Below, in pieces: positions 1-7,250 of a DNA stretch of 22,276 bases. A program made the position numbers and the translations under genes. Below the pieces are notes generated by a model, which did no database searches, was not told the DNA's origin, and was given only the letters and a program-made list of their open reading frames with translations. The stretch is from Candidatus Tectimicrobiota bacterium (GTDB taxonomy: Bacteria > JACPSX01), in contig JACPSX010000050.1 in assembly GCA_016193065.1 (NCBI GenBank), positions 1 through 22,276 of the forward strand, in the 5' to 3' direction. The first letter of the stretch is position 1. Each line of letters begins with the position of its first letter.

Positions 1-254
1 ATTTCCGGGGTTTCCCCGTTGACAATCAGCACGTGAGCTCCTTCGTCCAGCAGTGTTCCCAGGATGGCTCTTCCGGGAACCCATTCGACGGCATTGAGGC
101 ACCCCATTCCTTGAAGACATCCCAGAAGGAACTTCCGGATATTCTGGTTTTCGTGGGCGATGAGAAAGCGAATCCCTTCCGGTATCGGAGCCGTGGGACT
201 TTTTCGAGGCTTAGCTTTATTTGCCATGGGTGAATCCGAACGATTTTGGCTCAT
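1..254 (-). CDS. Degenerate CheY-like receiver-domain protein (3' end off window)
   Basis: Only the first 84 codons are in the window; the gene runs off the left edge. Start ATG at 254 has AGGAG four bases upstream; a second in-frame ATG lies at 227. After a basic, disordered tail of about 27 residues, the protein follows the CheY fold: a first strand RFLIA, a helix starting NIRKFLLGCL, and a third strand VLIVN ending before GETPE, which matches the usual VISDWNMPE. In CheY the acidic pocket is Asp-Asp and the phospho-acceptor is Asp at the end of strand 3. Here these read His-Glu and Asn. It is therefore probably a pseudo-receiver that cannot be phosphorylated in the standard way. It is the last gene of the flagellar series, preceded by a possible sigma-28 promoter. 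Whether an output domain follows cannot be seen. Confidence 0.75.
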   Translation of the reverse strand, partial: MSQNRSDSPMANKAKPRKSPTAPIPEGIRFLIAHENQNIRKFLLGCLQGMGCLNAVEWVPGRAILGTLLDEGAHVLIVNGETPE

Positions 255-325
255 CTGACTCCTTCGAAGCCCGTTTGCCTGGCCTCCAGATGATCTCCGG
301 AATTGGCCTTCTGTTCCCCTGTTTC

Positions 326-352
326 ATATCGTCACAGCCGAGCGGATCTAAA
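326..352 (-). promoter_or_regulatory. Candidate sigma-28 (FliA) promoter for the receiver gene
   Basis: On the minus strand TTTAGATC (352-345), then exactly 11 bases, then GACGATAT (333-326). The flagellar sigma-28 consensus is TAAAGTTT-N11-GCCGATAA. The -10 box matches 6 of 8 bases, the -35 box 4 of 8, and the spacing is ideal. It sits 72 bases before the start codon of the CheY-like gene. The -35 match is weak, so this is moderate evidence only. Confidence 0.4.
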
Positions 353-413
353 GAGCGAGATGGGAACTGTCAGGGCGGGCCAATCGCTCATGATAAACAG
401 GGGGTGGGTGAAT

Positions 414-728
414 TTAAGGCTCGATTGCAGGATCTGGGGAGGAACCCTGGGAGTGCTGGCTGGCGTTTATCGAATAAAGGAAAGCCAGGATCTCGGCTAC
501 AACTTGGTAAACTTCCGGAGGGATCTCCCGTTCCAGTTCCACCTGGAAGAGAACTTCCAGAAGGTCGGGGTCCTGGCGCATGGGAATTCCGTGGGCGCGG
601 GCCAAGTCCAGGATCTTGCGGGCCATTTCTCCTCTCCCCTTGGCAGTAACCCGGGGAGCCCGATCACGAGGAGGAGAATACTCCAGGGCTACAGCCCGCT
701 CTTCGTTTTGTGGCCATTTTTTGGGCAC
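414..728 (-). CDS. FlhB C-terminal-domain paralogue (FlhX/YlqH type)
   Basis: About 104 residues that align only with the cytoplasmic C-terminal domain of FlhB: AVALEYSP near the start (compare AVAIRYDG just after the FlhB cleavage site), then KGRGEMARKILDLARAHGIP, then LEREIPPEVYQVVAEILAFLY. There are no membrane segments and no NPTH motif, so it resembles the post-cleavage FlhB fragment made as a free protein, as in YlqH of Bacillus and FlhX of epsilonproteobacteria. Such proteins can substitute for the cleaved FlhB fragment in the switch of export substrate. GAGGAG abuts the ATG at 734, which leaves no spacing. The GTG at 728 has six bases of spacing and is preferred here. It follows the FliK-like gene by about 30 bases, probably in the same transcript. 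Confidence 0.85.
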   Translation of the reverse strand: MPKKWPQNEERAVALEYSPPRDRAPRVTAKGRGEMARKILDLARAHGIPMRQDPDLLEVLFQVELEREIPPEVYQVVAEILAFLYSINASQHSQGSSPDPAIEP

Positions 729-756
729 GCTCATCTCCTCTGGTCCAGTGATCCCC

Positions 757-1944
757 TTAGATCCTTACATCCAGGAGCCCCTGTCCCCCTAGCCAGTGCA
801 AAGGGCTAACTTCTTTGCTGGCTTCTTCCACCTTCCGGGGGCTGACCCTGCACAGGAATTCCTCCAACCGGAAACCAAAGGCGGCCAGGCGCTCGCGCAG
901 CGCCCCGCGACCCCGGCGCAGAGCGGCAGCAGCTTCTTCGGATTCCACCGCCAGCGAAAGGCTTACTCGGCGATCGGAAATGAGACCGTCGACGCGCAGG
1001 CTGCCCAGAGAGCTTAGTGTCAGGTATAAGAGGAGTGTGACGGGTCTGGGATCTGCCTGCCGTCCCTTCCGGTGCGGGACCTCTAGGCGCAAATAGGCCG
1101 GCGCCAGTCCTCCGGGGGAAGCGAAGGCCAGAGGAAAAGTAAAAGAGTCAGTCCCGTTCTCCCGGGCTGCATTGGAAACCTGGTAGAGTTCGATGAGATT
1201 CAGGAGTTGGCGCGCCGCGTGACCTGCAGGGTGAAATTCCTTCCCGCCCGTGAGGGTCTCGCCCCACGGACCGCCTGCCTCCGGGTACCCGCGAAGTGGG
1301 TACCCGGCTTCGCGGGTATCCGCGAAGTGGGTGGCCGTGTATCTCAGCAGAGCACCCTTCAGGTCCTGCGCGCCGGTCTGAGGCCTCAGGGTTCCATCCC
1401 GGGCCGCCTTGAAAATCGTGGATTCATAAAATAGTCCGGAAGAGGCCAGGGCCAACCGCAAGGGCATGGAGCCGGGCTCTTTTAGAGGGAGGCTGGTCAA
1501 AAGATCCTGCAAGTTTCGGACGGCGGGCGCCGGGTACCCGCCTTGCGGGTGCCCTTTTGCCGTGGAGAGGTTCCGCAGCAAGGCTTCCCAAAGGGAGGAG
1601 TATTCGTTCCAGCGCCGGATACCATCCCGGAGGCCGGCGAACTTCTCCCATTGTGTGCTTGCTGATCCTTCCGGAAAAAGCGAGAAGACAATCTGGGGGG
1701 AGAGCGCTTCCACTTTCAGGGAAATCTCGGCGCCGACAGGAAGGGGGGATGTGCTTTGCGCCTGTACAATTTCCCCCTGGATCTGCACCAGAAATTGTTG
1801 AGGAGAAAAGTTGGACAGGACTTCCCCGCGGACGAGCTGGCCGGGGGCCAGCAGGGGGAGGAGGCTTTGCGAGACGCCTGAGACCGGGATCAGGGAAGGT
1901 CGATCCGTGAACAGTTGGCTCAACAGAGATTCAAGGTAGGCCAT
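757..1944 (-). CDS. FliK-like hook-length-control-domain protein (YlqG-like)
   Basis: 395 residues. The C-terminal 110 or so residues look like the FliK C-terminal domain: LLLYLTLSSLGSLRVDGLI, then a helical stretch AAAALRRGRGALRERLAAFGFRLEEFLCRV. This is the pattern of a beta strand with LG followed by L...L...G in the Flg_hook family. The N-terminal part (PGQLVRGEVL, FLVQIQGEIVQAQS, LPVGAEISLKV) looks like a small beta domain. The middle holds two inserts of the palindromic repeat, giving the peptides GHPQGGYPAP and REAGYPLRGYPE. Pairing with a free FlhB C-domain gene downstream mirrors ylqG-ylqH in Bacillus, so it may be the substrate or ruler partner of that protein; this is inference. 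No Shine-Dalgarno is visible before the ATG, which lies 12 bases after the upstream stop, so translational coupling is likely. Confidence 0.6.
   Translation of the reverse strand: MAYLESLLSQLFTDRPSLIPVSGVSQSLLPLLAPGQLVRGEVLSNFSPQQFLVQIQGEIVQAQSTSPLPVGAEISLKVEALSPQIVFSLFPEGSASTQWEKFAGLRDGIRRWNEYSSLWEALLRNLSTAKGHPQGGYPAPAVRNLQDLLTSLPLKEPGSMPLRLALASSGLFYESTIFKAARDGTLRPQTGAQDLKGALLRYTATHFADTREAGYPLRGYPEAGGPWGETLTGGKEFHPAGHAARQLLNLIELYQVSNAARENGTDSFTFPLAFASPGGLAPAYLRLEVPHRKGRQADPRPVTLLLYLTLSSLGSLRVDGLISDRRVSLSLAVESEEAAAALRRGRGALRERLAAFGFRLEEFLCRVSPRKVEEASKEVSPLHWLGGQGLLDVRI
1282..1333. repeat. Palindromic GGGTACCCG repeat, diverged double copy
   Basis: Two diverged units in tandem, CGGGTACCCGCGAAGTGGG followed by TACCCGGCTTCGCGGGTATC and a third partial unit. 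They carry CTTCGC or GCGAAG in place of the CCTTGC core of the copies in fliO. The insert stays in frame inside the FliK-like gene. Confidence 0.75.
1531..1551. repeat. Palindromic repeat copy in the FliK-like gene
   Basis: A perfect copy of GGGTACCCGCCTTGCGGGTG preceded by C. It contains ACCCGC-CTT-GCGGGT (6-bp stem, 3-base loop) overlapping the palindrome GGGTACCC. It is read in the host gene as HPQGGYP. Confidence 0.85.
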
Positions 1945-1956
1945 GGCAGAGGAGTT

Positions 1957-2277
1957 TCAGGCTACCACGTCGATCCACTGACCTTCCGACTTTTCCGGAG
2001 GCTGCTTGGTCTCCTCCGGCTCCAAGCCGGGTTCCAGTCTCTCGCTCCGTTTTTTCTTCTTCTGCTGCCTTTTATCGGCGGGCTTATCCCGCGTGCGGAT
2101 CTCCTCCTGGAGGTGCCCCGCGGATTGCGCCTTTTTTTCTTTTTGGCGGGCTTCTTCCTGGAACTGCAGGACAAAATGGCGCTTGTTCACGTCCTCTTGC
2201 TGCTGTTGGACATGCTGTAGTTTTTCGGAGATCGGCGTGTTCAGGAAAATCTGCTTAAGATCTACCGCGCGTACCAT
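1957..2277 (-). CDS. Small charged protein of unknown function, first gene after fliA
   Basis: 106 residues, no membrane segment. The N-terminal 40 residues (VDLKQIFLNTPISEKLQHVQQQQEDV) look helical and Gln-rich. The rest is very rich in Lys, Glu and Arg with a KKKK block, consistent with a coiled or disordered protein. Small proteins of this style, with a VDLK..F....-I...Q.QQQ pattern, are common next to fliA in deltaproteobacterial-type flagellar clusters, but I cannot assign a function. GGAGG lies four or five bases before the ATG. A strong sigma-28 promoter lies 45 bases upstream, so it is probably made late, under FliA. Confidence 0.7.
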   Translation of the reverse strand: MVRAVDLKQIFLNTPISEKLQHVQQQQEDVNKRHFVLQFQEEARQKEKKAQSAGHLQEEIRTRDKPADKRQQKKKKRSERLEPGLEPEETKQPPEKSEGQWIDVVA

Positions 2278-2321
2278 GGGACCTCCCCCCTTCGAGAGGG
2301 CTTTGAGGACTCCCCAGGCTT

Positions 2322-2349
2322 CTATCGGCTGGATCTGGCGGCAACTTTA
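2322..2349 (-). promoter_or_regulatory. Sigma-28 (FliA) promoter for the left operon
   Basis: Minus strand TAAAGTTG (2349-2342), 12 bases, GCCGATAG (2329-2322). The consensus is TAAAGTTT-N11-GCCGATAA, so seven of eight bases match in each box. The TAAA to GCCGATA gap is 16, within the 14-16 seen for Bacillus sigma-D sites. It lies in the 100-base gap after fliA and 45 bases before the next start codon, a natural place for the head of a FliA-dependent operon. Confidence 0.8.
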
Positions 2350-2378
2350 ACGCCACCGGAGCAATCAGCCATGAGCGT

Positions 2379-3152
2379 TCACAAAATCTTCCTCAGTTTC
2401 CCCCGCAACCGCAGGATCGCCTTGGTATGGATCTGGGAGACACGGGATTCCGTGATTTCCAGGACACGGCCGATCTCCTTCATGGTCAACTCGTCGTAAT
2501 AGTAAAGAGAGATGACGAGACGCTCCTTTTCCGGCAAGTGCTCGATGCATTGTGCTGTAGCCGCCTTGATCTCATCGAGATTCAGGAGGGTGGTGGGATC
2601 AATCTCTTTCGGATCCGCCAGGAAACTCAAGAGGCTCTTGCGATCCCCGTCCCCAAAAGAGACCCCCAGCTCGTCGAGGCTGATGAGGGCGATGCCCCGG
2701 GCCTGGTCGATCATCTCGTAGAGTTGCGGGACGCTGATGTTCAGGGCAGCCGCAGCCTCTTCGTCCGTGGCGGCCCGGCCCAGCCGCTGCTCCAGCTCCG
2801 CGTACGTGTTTTCCAGCAAGGCCGCCTTTTGCCGCACCGAGCGCGGAACCCAATCCATGGCCCGCAGCTCGTCCAGAATGGCTCCCCGGATGCGGAACTC
2901 CGCGTAGGTCTTGAACTGGATGTCCAGAGAGGGGTCGAACTTTTCAATGGCATCCATGAGACCGATGACCCCCGAGCTGATCAGGTCATCAATCTCTACG
3001 TGGGGGGGCAGGCGCATGGCGATCCGGTGCGCGATATACTTGATCAGGGGCGTGTACTCGAGAATGAGCTCATCCCGCATCCGGGCATCGATCTTGGTTT
3101 TCTTCCCCTTGAGCCTGGACTTGAAGATCTGCTTGACCCGGGTCTCTTCCAT
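2379..3152 (-). CDS. fliA: RNA polymerase sigma factor for flagellar operons, sigma-28
   Basis: 257 residues from the chosen ATG at 3152, which has GAGG about six bases upstream inside the last codons of flhG. An in-frame ATG at 3173 would overlap flhG and lacks that site. Region 2 runs from DELILEYTPLIKYIAHRI through DLISSGVIGLMDAIEKFDP and FKTYAEFRIRGAILDELR (-10 recognition and melting). Region 3 follows with WVPRSVRQKA. Region 4 is LPEKERLVISLYYYDELTMKEIG with the helix-turn-helix ITESRVSQIHTKAILRLR. Group 3 sigma factors of this length (FliA, SigD, WhiG) recognise TAAA-N15-GCCGATAA. A matching site lies immediately downstream. It is the last gene of the long operon starting at fliL, following flhG by four bases. 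Confidence 0.96.
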   Translation of the reverse strand: MEETRVKQIFKSRLKGKKTKIDARMRDELILEYTPLIKYIAHRIAMRLPPHVEIDDLISSGVIGLMDAIEKFDPSLDIQFKTYAEFRIRGAILDELRAMDWVPRSVRQKAALLENTYAELEQRLGRAATDEEAAAALNISVPQLYEMIDQARGIALISLDELGVSFGDGDRKSLLSFLADPKEIDPTTLLNLDEIKAATAQCIEHLPEKERLVISLYYYDELTMKEIGRVLEITESRVSQIHTKAILRLRGKLRKIL

Positions 3153-3156
3153 GGCG

Positions 3157-4050
3157 CTACCTCGGAAGCCCAATCAGGCGTTTCCAGAAGAATTGGATGT
3201 TCCCCTTGGGATGGAGCGGTTGGGGAAGATTCAAAATCCTGCGGGCCAGCGTCTTAAAGGCCCTGCTGGCCGGGCATCCGGGAAAGGCCTGCAGGACCGC
3301 TTTCTGCTGGCGGACGGCTTTCAGCAAAGCTTCGTCGTAGGGGATGAATCCCAGAAAGTCGATGGATGCTTCCAGATACTTATCCGCCACTGCGCTGATT
3401 TTCCGGTAGACCTCTTTCGCCTCGGCGGCAGTGGAGGCGTTGTTGACCAGAAGGCGGAAATGGCGCTCGCAGTATTCCAGGGCCAGGACCTTCATGAGGG
3501 CGTAGGCGTCCGTGATGGAGGTGGGCTCCGGGGTTACCACGACGATGACTTCCTGAGCGGCCACGTTGAAATACATCACGTTGGATGCAATTCCGGCCCC
3601 CGTGTCGATCAGGAGGACATCGTACTGCTCCTCCAGGAGTTCCAGCTCGGTCAGGAGCCCGAGCTTTTCCGCTTCGCTGAGTTCGGCCAGGCTCTGGACG
3701 CCGGAGCTGGCCGGCAGAATCATCATGCCCCCGACGCCCGGGATCATGATCTCCGCCAGGGTGCGGTCTCCCCGCAGGACATGCTGAATCGTGTACTTGG
3801 GGGAAAGTCCCAGGAGGACGTCGAGATTGGCCAGCCCCAGGTCCGCGTCCAGTACGAGCACCCGCAACCCGAGCTGGGTAAGCGCGTAGGCCAGGTTGGC
3901 CACGACGTTGGTTTTCCCCACCCCGCCCTTCCCGCTGGTCACTGCGATGACCCGGACGAGTTCGGGTTTTCCGGAGACGAGGTCTCCATCGGTCGCCGGG
4001 AGGATCTTGCGATCAGTGGTGAGAGAACGCAGGCTTCCGGCTTGATCCAT
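3157..4050 (-). CDS. flhG: MinD-like ATPase FlhG (YlxH/FleN), flagellar number control
   Basis: 297 residues. Deviant Walker A KGGVGKTN at 41-48, the switch region DADLGLANLD at 68-77, and DTGAG at 149-153 mark it as a ParA/MinD ATPase. The first residues read DQAGSLRSL, the DQAxxLR activator motif by which FlhG stimulates the GTPase of FlhF; this fixes the start at 4050. No MinD-type amphipathic membrane helix is obvious at the C-terminus, though the end IQFFWKRLIGL is hydrophobic and basic and could play that role. The gene overlaps the 3' end of flhF by 38 bases, so the two are probably coupled. It controls number and placement of flagella with FlhF. Confidence 0.95.
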   Translation of the reverse strand: MDQAGSLRSLTTDRKILPATDGDLVSGKPELVRVIAVTSGKGGVGKTNVVANLAYALTQLGLRVLVLDADLGLANLDVLLGLSPKYTIQHVLRGDRTLAEIMIPGVGGMMILPASSGVQSLAELSEAEKLGLLTELELLEEQYDVLLIDTGAGIASNVMYFNVAAQEVIVVVTPEPTSITDAYALMKVLALEYCERHFRLLVNNASTAAEAKEVYRKISAVADKYLEASIDFLGFIPYDEALLKAVRQQKAVLQAFPGCPASRAFKTLARRILNLPQPLHPKGNIQFFWKRLIGLPR

Positions 4051-5163
4051 AGCCTCTGCCCTCCCTTGGCAGATCCTGCGGGCCGCTGAAGCGCAGGATC
4101 AAATCGATCAGTCTTTCCGCGCTGGCCACCTCGATATCCTCAGGAACCTTTTGACCCGTGGTGAAGTAGGACAGAGGTTTCTTGGCGCAAACCGCCTGGT
4201 TGAACAGGTTTCCGAAACTCAGGGCTTCATCCAGCTTGGTGAGCAGGAGCCGCCGGATGGGGATGCAGCCAAAGCTCTCGATCGTCTCTTCCATCTCCCC
4301 GTCCTTGGTGGTGGCGGCTACCAGGAGATGGGTTTCAATGGCGTGGCGCCCCTGGAAAAACGACGCCAGTTCCCGCAGATGCTCCTGATTTCTCTGGCTG
4401 CGGCCCGCCGTGTCGATTAGGACCAGATCTTTGTCCCGGTGCTTTTCCAACAGTTTCCCCAGAGCCGCGGGTCCAAGGACCACATCGAGGGGGATGCCGA
4501 TGAGGCGCGCGTAGGTCTGCAACTGCTCCGCCGAGGCGACCCGGTAGGTGTCAATGGTTACCAGAGCCACCCGTTTTTTCTCTACCAGAGCGAAGTGGGA
4601 GGCTAGCTTGGCCACCGTGGTTGTCTTGCCCACACCGGTGGGTCCTACGAAGGCCACCGCCTTCGTCCTGCCATCTCCAAGTTGCAGCCCCTCTCCGATC
4701 GGAACCAGCTTGAGCATCAGCCCCGCCAGGCAGTTGCGCGCGTATCCGGGAACCTGCAACTGCGCCTCCGAGAGAACGGAGCAGAGGCCAGCAGAGTGGC
4801 GCCTTGGAAGAGGTTTCCCCTGCGCAAGTTTCCTGCCCCGTCTTCCCGGACGGCGCGGCGCAGGTGCTCCAGGGAAGTTCTTAGTTCTTCGACCTCCTTC
4901 CGCAGGGGATTTTCCTCCTCTGATGGCGCCGTGGCTCCCAGGGGAGCCGCATGTCTTCTGCTTTTTCCGGGGAGATCCCCTCCTCCGTCACGGTCCTCAA
5001 GAGCCGCCGTGACTTCGATGAAGGGCCGCCCGAACAGTCCAAATGCCCCTCCTTTGCGGACCATTCTTCGTGTGCTCAGGATGAGAGCGTTTGGGCCCAT
5101 CTGCTCCTTTACGAGTCGAATTGCCTGCTGCCAGTTGTCTGCTTCGATTTTCTGGATTCTCAT
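4013..5163 (-). CDS. flhF: Flagellar GTPase FlhF, split by a -1 frameshift
   Basis: FlhF is an SRP-type GTPase that places flagella at the cell pole. The N-terminal B domain (MRIQKIEADNWQQAIRLVKEQMG) is in one frame from ATG 5163. The GTPase domain is in the -1 frame: G1 GPTGVGKTTTVAKLA, G2 DTYRVASAEQL, G3 DTAGR, G4 TKLDE. The first frame hits a stop at 4717. The second frame opens well upstream of 4759. They can be joined at G-GGA-AAC (4819-4813), giving a protein of about 383 residues, normal for FlhF. The break may be a real mutation, a sequence error in a GGGGAAA run, or a programmed shift. The ATG overlaps the flhA stop as ATGA. If not rejoined, the GTPase part could start at TTG 4759. 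Confidence 0.85.
4813..4819 (-). other. Candidate -1 slippery heptamer in flhF
   Basis: In the 5' frame the codons are AGG GGA AAC. The heptamer G GGA AAC has the X-XXY-YYZ form of efficient -1 slip sites, and slipping gives GGG AAA followed by CCT, exactly the frame of the GTPase domain. A hairpin CTGCTCCG/CGGA-GCAG exists downstream, but about 28 bases away, which is farther than usual stimulators. The evidence is positional only. Confidence 0.3.
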
Positions 5164-7250
5164 GATTGTAAGCTCACAGTTCCCAGGGTGACGATGCGTA
5201 CCGCGGGCGAAACCTCATTGGGGGAGAGCACTGCCATATTAGGGAAGAACCTCTCCGTGAGCCGGCGCAAATGGCGGCGGATCGTGGGGGAAGCCAGGAC
5301 CACGGGCTGATAATCCGTGGCCGCGAGCCGCTCCGCGGCGCTTTTGAGCCGGCTCAGCAGGCGCTCGGCATGAGCCGGTTCCAGGGCCAGGAACGAACCC
5401 TGGTCGGTGTGCCTTACGGCTTTGCTGAGGACTTCCTCGGTTTCCGGGACCAGGGAAATGATCGGCAGGGTACCCTCCCGGGTCTGATACTGCTTGGTGA
5501 TCGGACGCGCCAGAGCCTGGCGCACGTATTCCGTCAACAGGTCGGTGTCTTTGATCGTGGTGCCGTAATCGGCCAGGGTCTCCAGGATCGTCAGCAGGTC
5601 CCGAATCGAAACTCTCTCCCGCAGGAGGTTTTGCAGAACCTTCTGCACCTTGCCCAGGGGCAGGATGTTGGGGATCAGTTCTTCGACCAGTTTGGGGTGA
5701 TTTTGTTTGAAGGTATCCAGGAGATTTTGGACTTCCTGTCGCCCCAGCAGCTCGTGGGCGTGGGTCTTAACGATCTCGCTCAGGTGAGTGGCAACCACGG
5801 TGGAGAGGTCGACCACGGTGTAGCCGGCAAACTGGGCCTTTTCCCTCTCCCGCTCGGGAACCCAGAGGGCCGGCAGGCCGAAGGAAGGCTCCCGGGTCGG
5901 AATCCCCTGGATTTTTTCTTCCACATGACCGGGGGCCATGCACAGCACATGGTCCATCCGCAGTTCTCCCCGGGCGACCTCCACCCCTTTAATCAGCACG
6001 GAGTACTCTTCCGGCCGGAGCTGGAGGTTGTCCCGGATGTGCAAGGGGGGAATGATGATCCCCCACTCCAGGGCGAACTGCCGGCGAATTGACTTGATTC
6101 GTTCCAGAAGCTCGCCGCCCTGCTCCATGTCGACCAGCGGGATGAGCCCGTAGCCGACCTCCATTTCGATGAGATCCAGGGAGAGAAGAGATTCGACCCG
6201 CTCCGGTGCGGGCTGACGGGACTCGGCCTCTTCCGCTTCCTGGCGTTCCCGGGTGCGGACTTTTTCCCGTTCCAGGCTCAAGTAGCCGACGGCTCCGGTG
6301 AACAGCGCCAGGATGAAGAACGGGATGTGGGGAAGACCCGGGATCAGCCCGAAGAACAGGATGATCATGGCCGCAATCCCGATGGCGCGGGGATGGTAGA
6401 GGGCCTGTTCGGTGATTTCCTTTCCCAGGTTGGCTTCGGCGGCTGATCGGGAGACCATGATTCCGGCCGCCGTGGCAATGATCAGGGCCGGAATGCTGGA
6501 CACCAGCCCGTCGCCGATGGTCAGCAGGGTGTAAGTCTTCAAGGCATTGAGGAAGGACATCTGGGCCTGCCACACCCCGATGGCCAGCCCTCCCAGGATG
6601 TTGATCAGGGTGATCAGGATGGTGGCCTTGGCATCGTTCTTGGTGAACCGGCTGGCTCCGTCCATGGCGCCGTAAAAATCGGCTTCGCGCTCGATATTGG
6701 CGCGCCGGGCCCGGGCCTCCTTCTCGTTGATGAGACCCGCGTTCAGATCGGCGTCGATGCTCATCTGCTTGCCGGGAATTGCATCGAGCGTGAAGCGGGC
6801 TCCCACCTCGGCAATGCGCACCGAGCCGTTCGTGATCACCATGAAGTTGATGATGATCAAGACCAGGAAGACGACTGTCCCGACGATGTAGTTTCCGCCC
6901 ACGACGAAGTTGCCGAAGGACTGGATCACCTTCCCTGCGGCTTCCGTCCCCTCGCTTCCATGCAGGAGGATCAAGCGGGTGGAAGCCACGTTCAGGGCCA
7001 GGCGGTACAGCGTGGTCACCAGCAGGAGAGACGGAAAGACGGAGAACTCCAGAGGACGCTTTACGTACATGCTGATCAGGAGAATGATGATCGACAAAGT
7101 GATGTTCAAGGATAGGAGCACGTCCAGGAGCGGGGGCGGCATGGGGATGATCATGACCATGAGGATCCCCACGACTCCGACGGCCAGAAATGCATCGTTT
7201 TGTCGGGTGAACGCATCAAACGCGCGCAGAACGGCGGATTTATCGGCCAT
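5160..7250 (-). CDS. flhA: Flagellar export gate protein FlhA
   Basis: 696 residues, the usual FlhA length. It has an N-terminal membrane domain of about eight segments (for example FLAVGVVGILMVMIIP, VLLSLNITLSIIILLISMYV, IVGTVVFLVLIIINFMVI). It carries the FHIPEP family signature around TLYRLALNVASTRLIL, and a cytoplasmic loop with GARFTLDAIPGKQMSIDADLNAG. The soluble C-terminal domain (from about 345) forms the nonameric ring that docks chaperones and ATPase parts. The gene overlaps the end of flhB by 11 bases and its TGA overlaps the flhF ATG, so flhB-flhA-flhF are tightly coupled. No unusual residues stand out. Confidence 0.98.
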   Translation of the reverse strand: MADKSAVLRAFDAFTRQNDAFLAVGVVGILMVMIIPMPPPLLDVLLSLNITLSIIILLISMYVKRPLEFSVFPSLLLVTTLYRLALNVASTRLILLHGSEGTEAAGKVIQSFGNFVVGGNYIVGTVVFLVLIIINFMVITNGSVRIAEVGARFTLDAIPGKQMSIDADLNAGLINEKEARARRANIEREADFYGAMDGASRFTKNDAKATILITLINILGGLAIGVWQAQMSFLNALKTYTLLTIGDGLVSSIPALIIATAAGIMVSRSAAEANLGKEITEQALYHPRAIGIAAMIILFFGLIPGLPHIPFFILALFTGAVGYLSLEREKVRTRERQEAEEAESRQPAPERVESLLSLDLIEMEVGYGLIPLVDMEQGGELLERIKSIRRQFALEWGIIIPPLHIRDNLQLRPEEYSVLIKGVEVARGELRMDHVLCMAPGHVEEKIQGIPTREPSFGLPALWVPEREREKAQFAGYTVVDLSTVVATHLSEIVKTHAHELLGRQEVQNLLDTFKQNHPKLVEELIPNILPLGKVQKVLQNLLRERVSIRDLLTILETLADYGTTIKDTDLLTEYVRQALARPITKQYQTREGTLPIISLVPETEEVLSKAVRHTDQGSFLALEPAHAERLLSRLKSAAERLAATDYQPVVLASPTIRRHLRRLTERFFPNMAVLSPNEVSPAVRIVTLGTVSLQS

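Noticed and set aside
353-413. GAGCGA/TCGCTC inverted repeat after the FlhX-like gene as a terminator
   Set aside because: The stem is only six bases with a loop of about 25 and just three T residues after it.
2427-3257. Plus-strand open frame opposite fliA
   Set aside because: It mirrors conserved sigma-factor codons; its sequence resembles no family.
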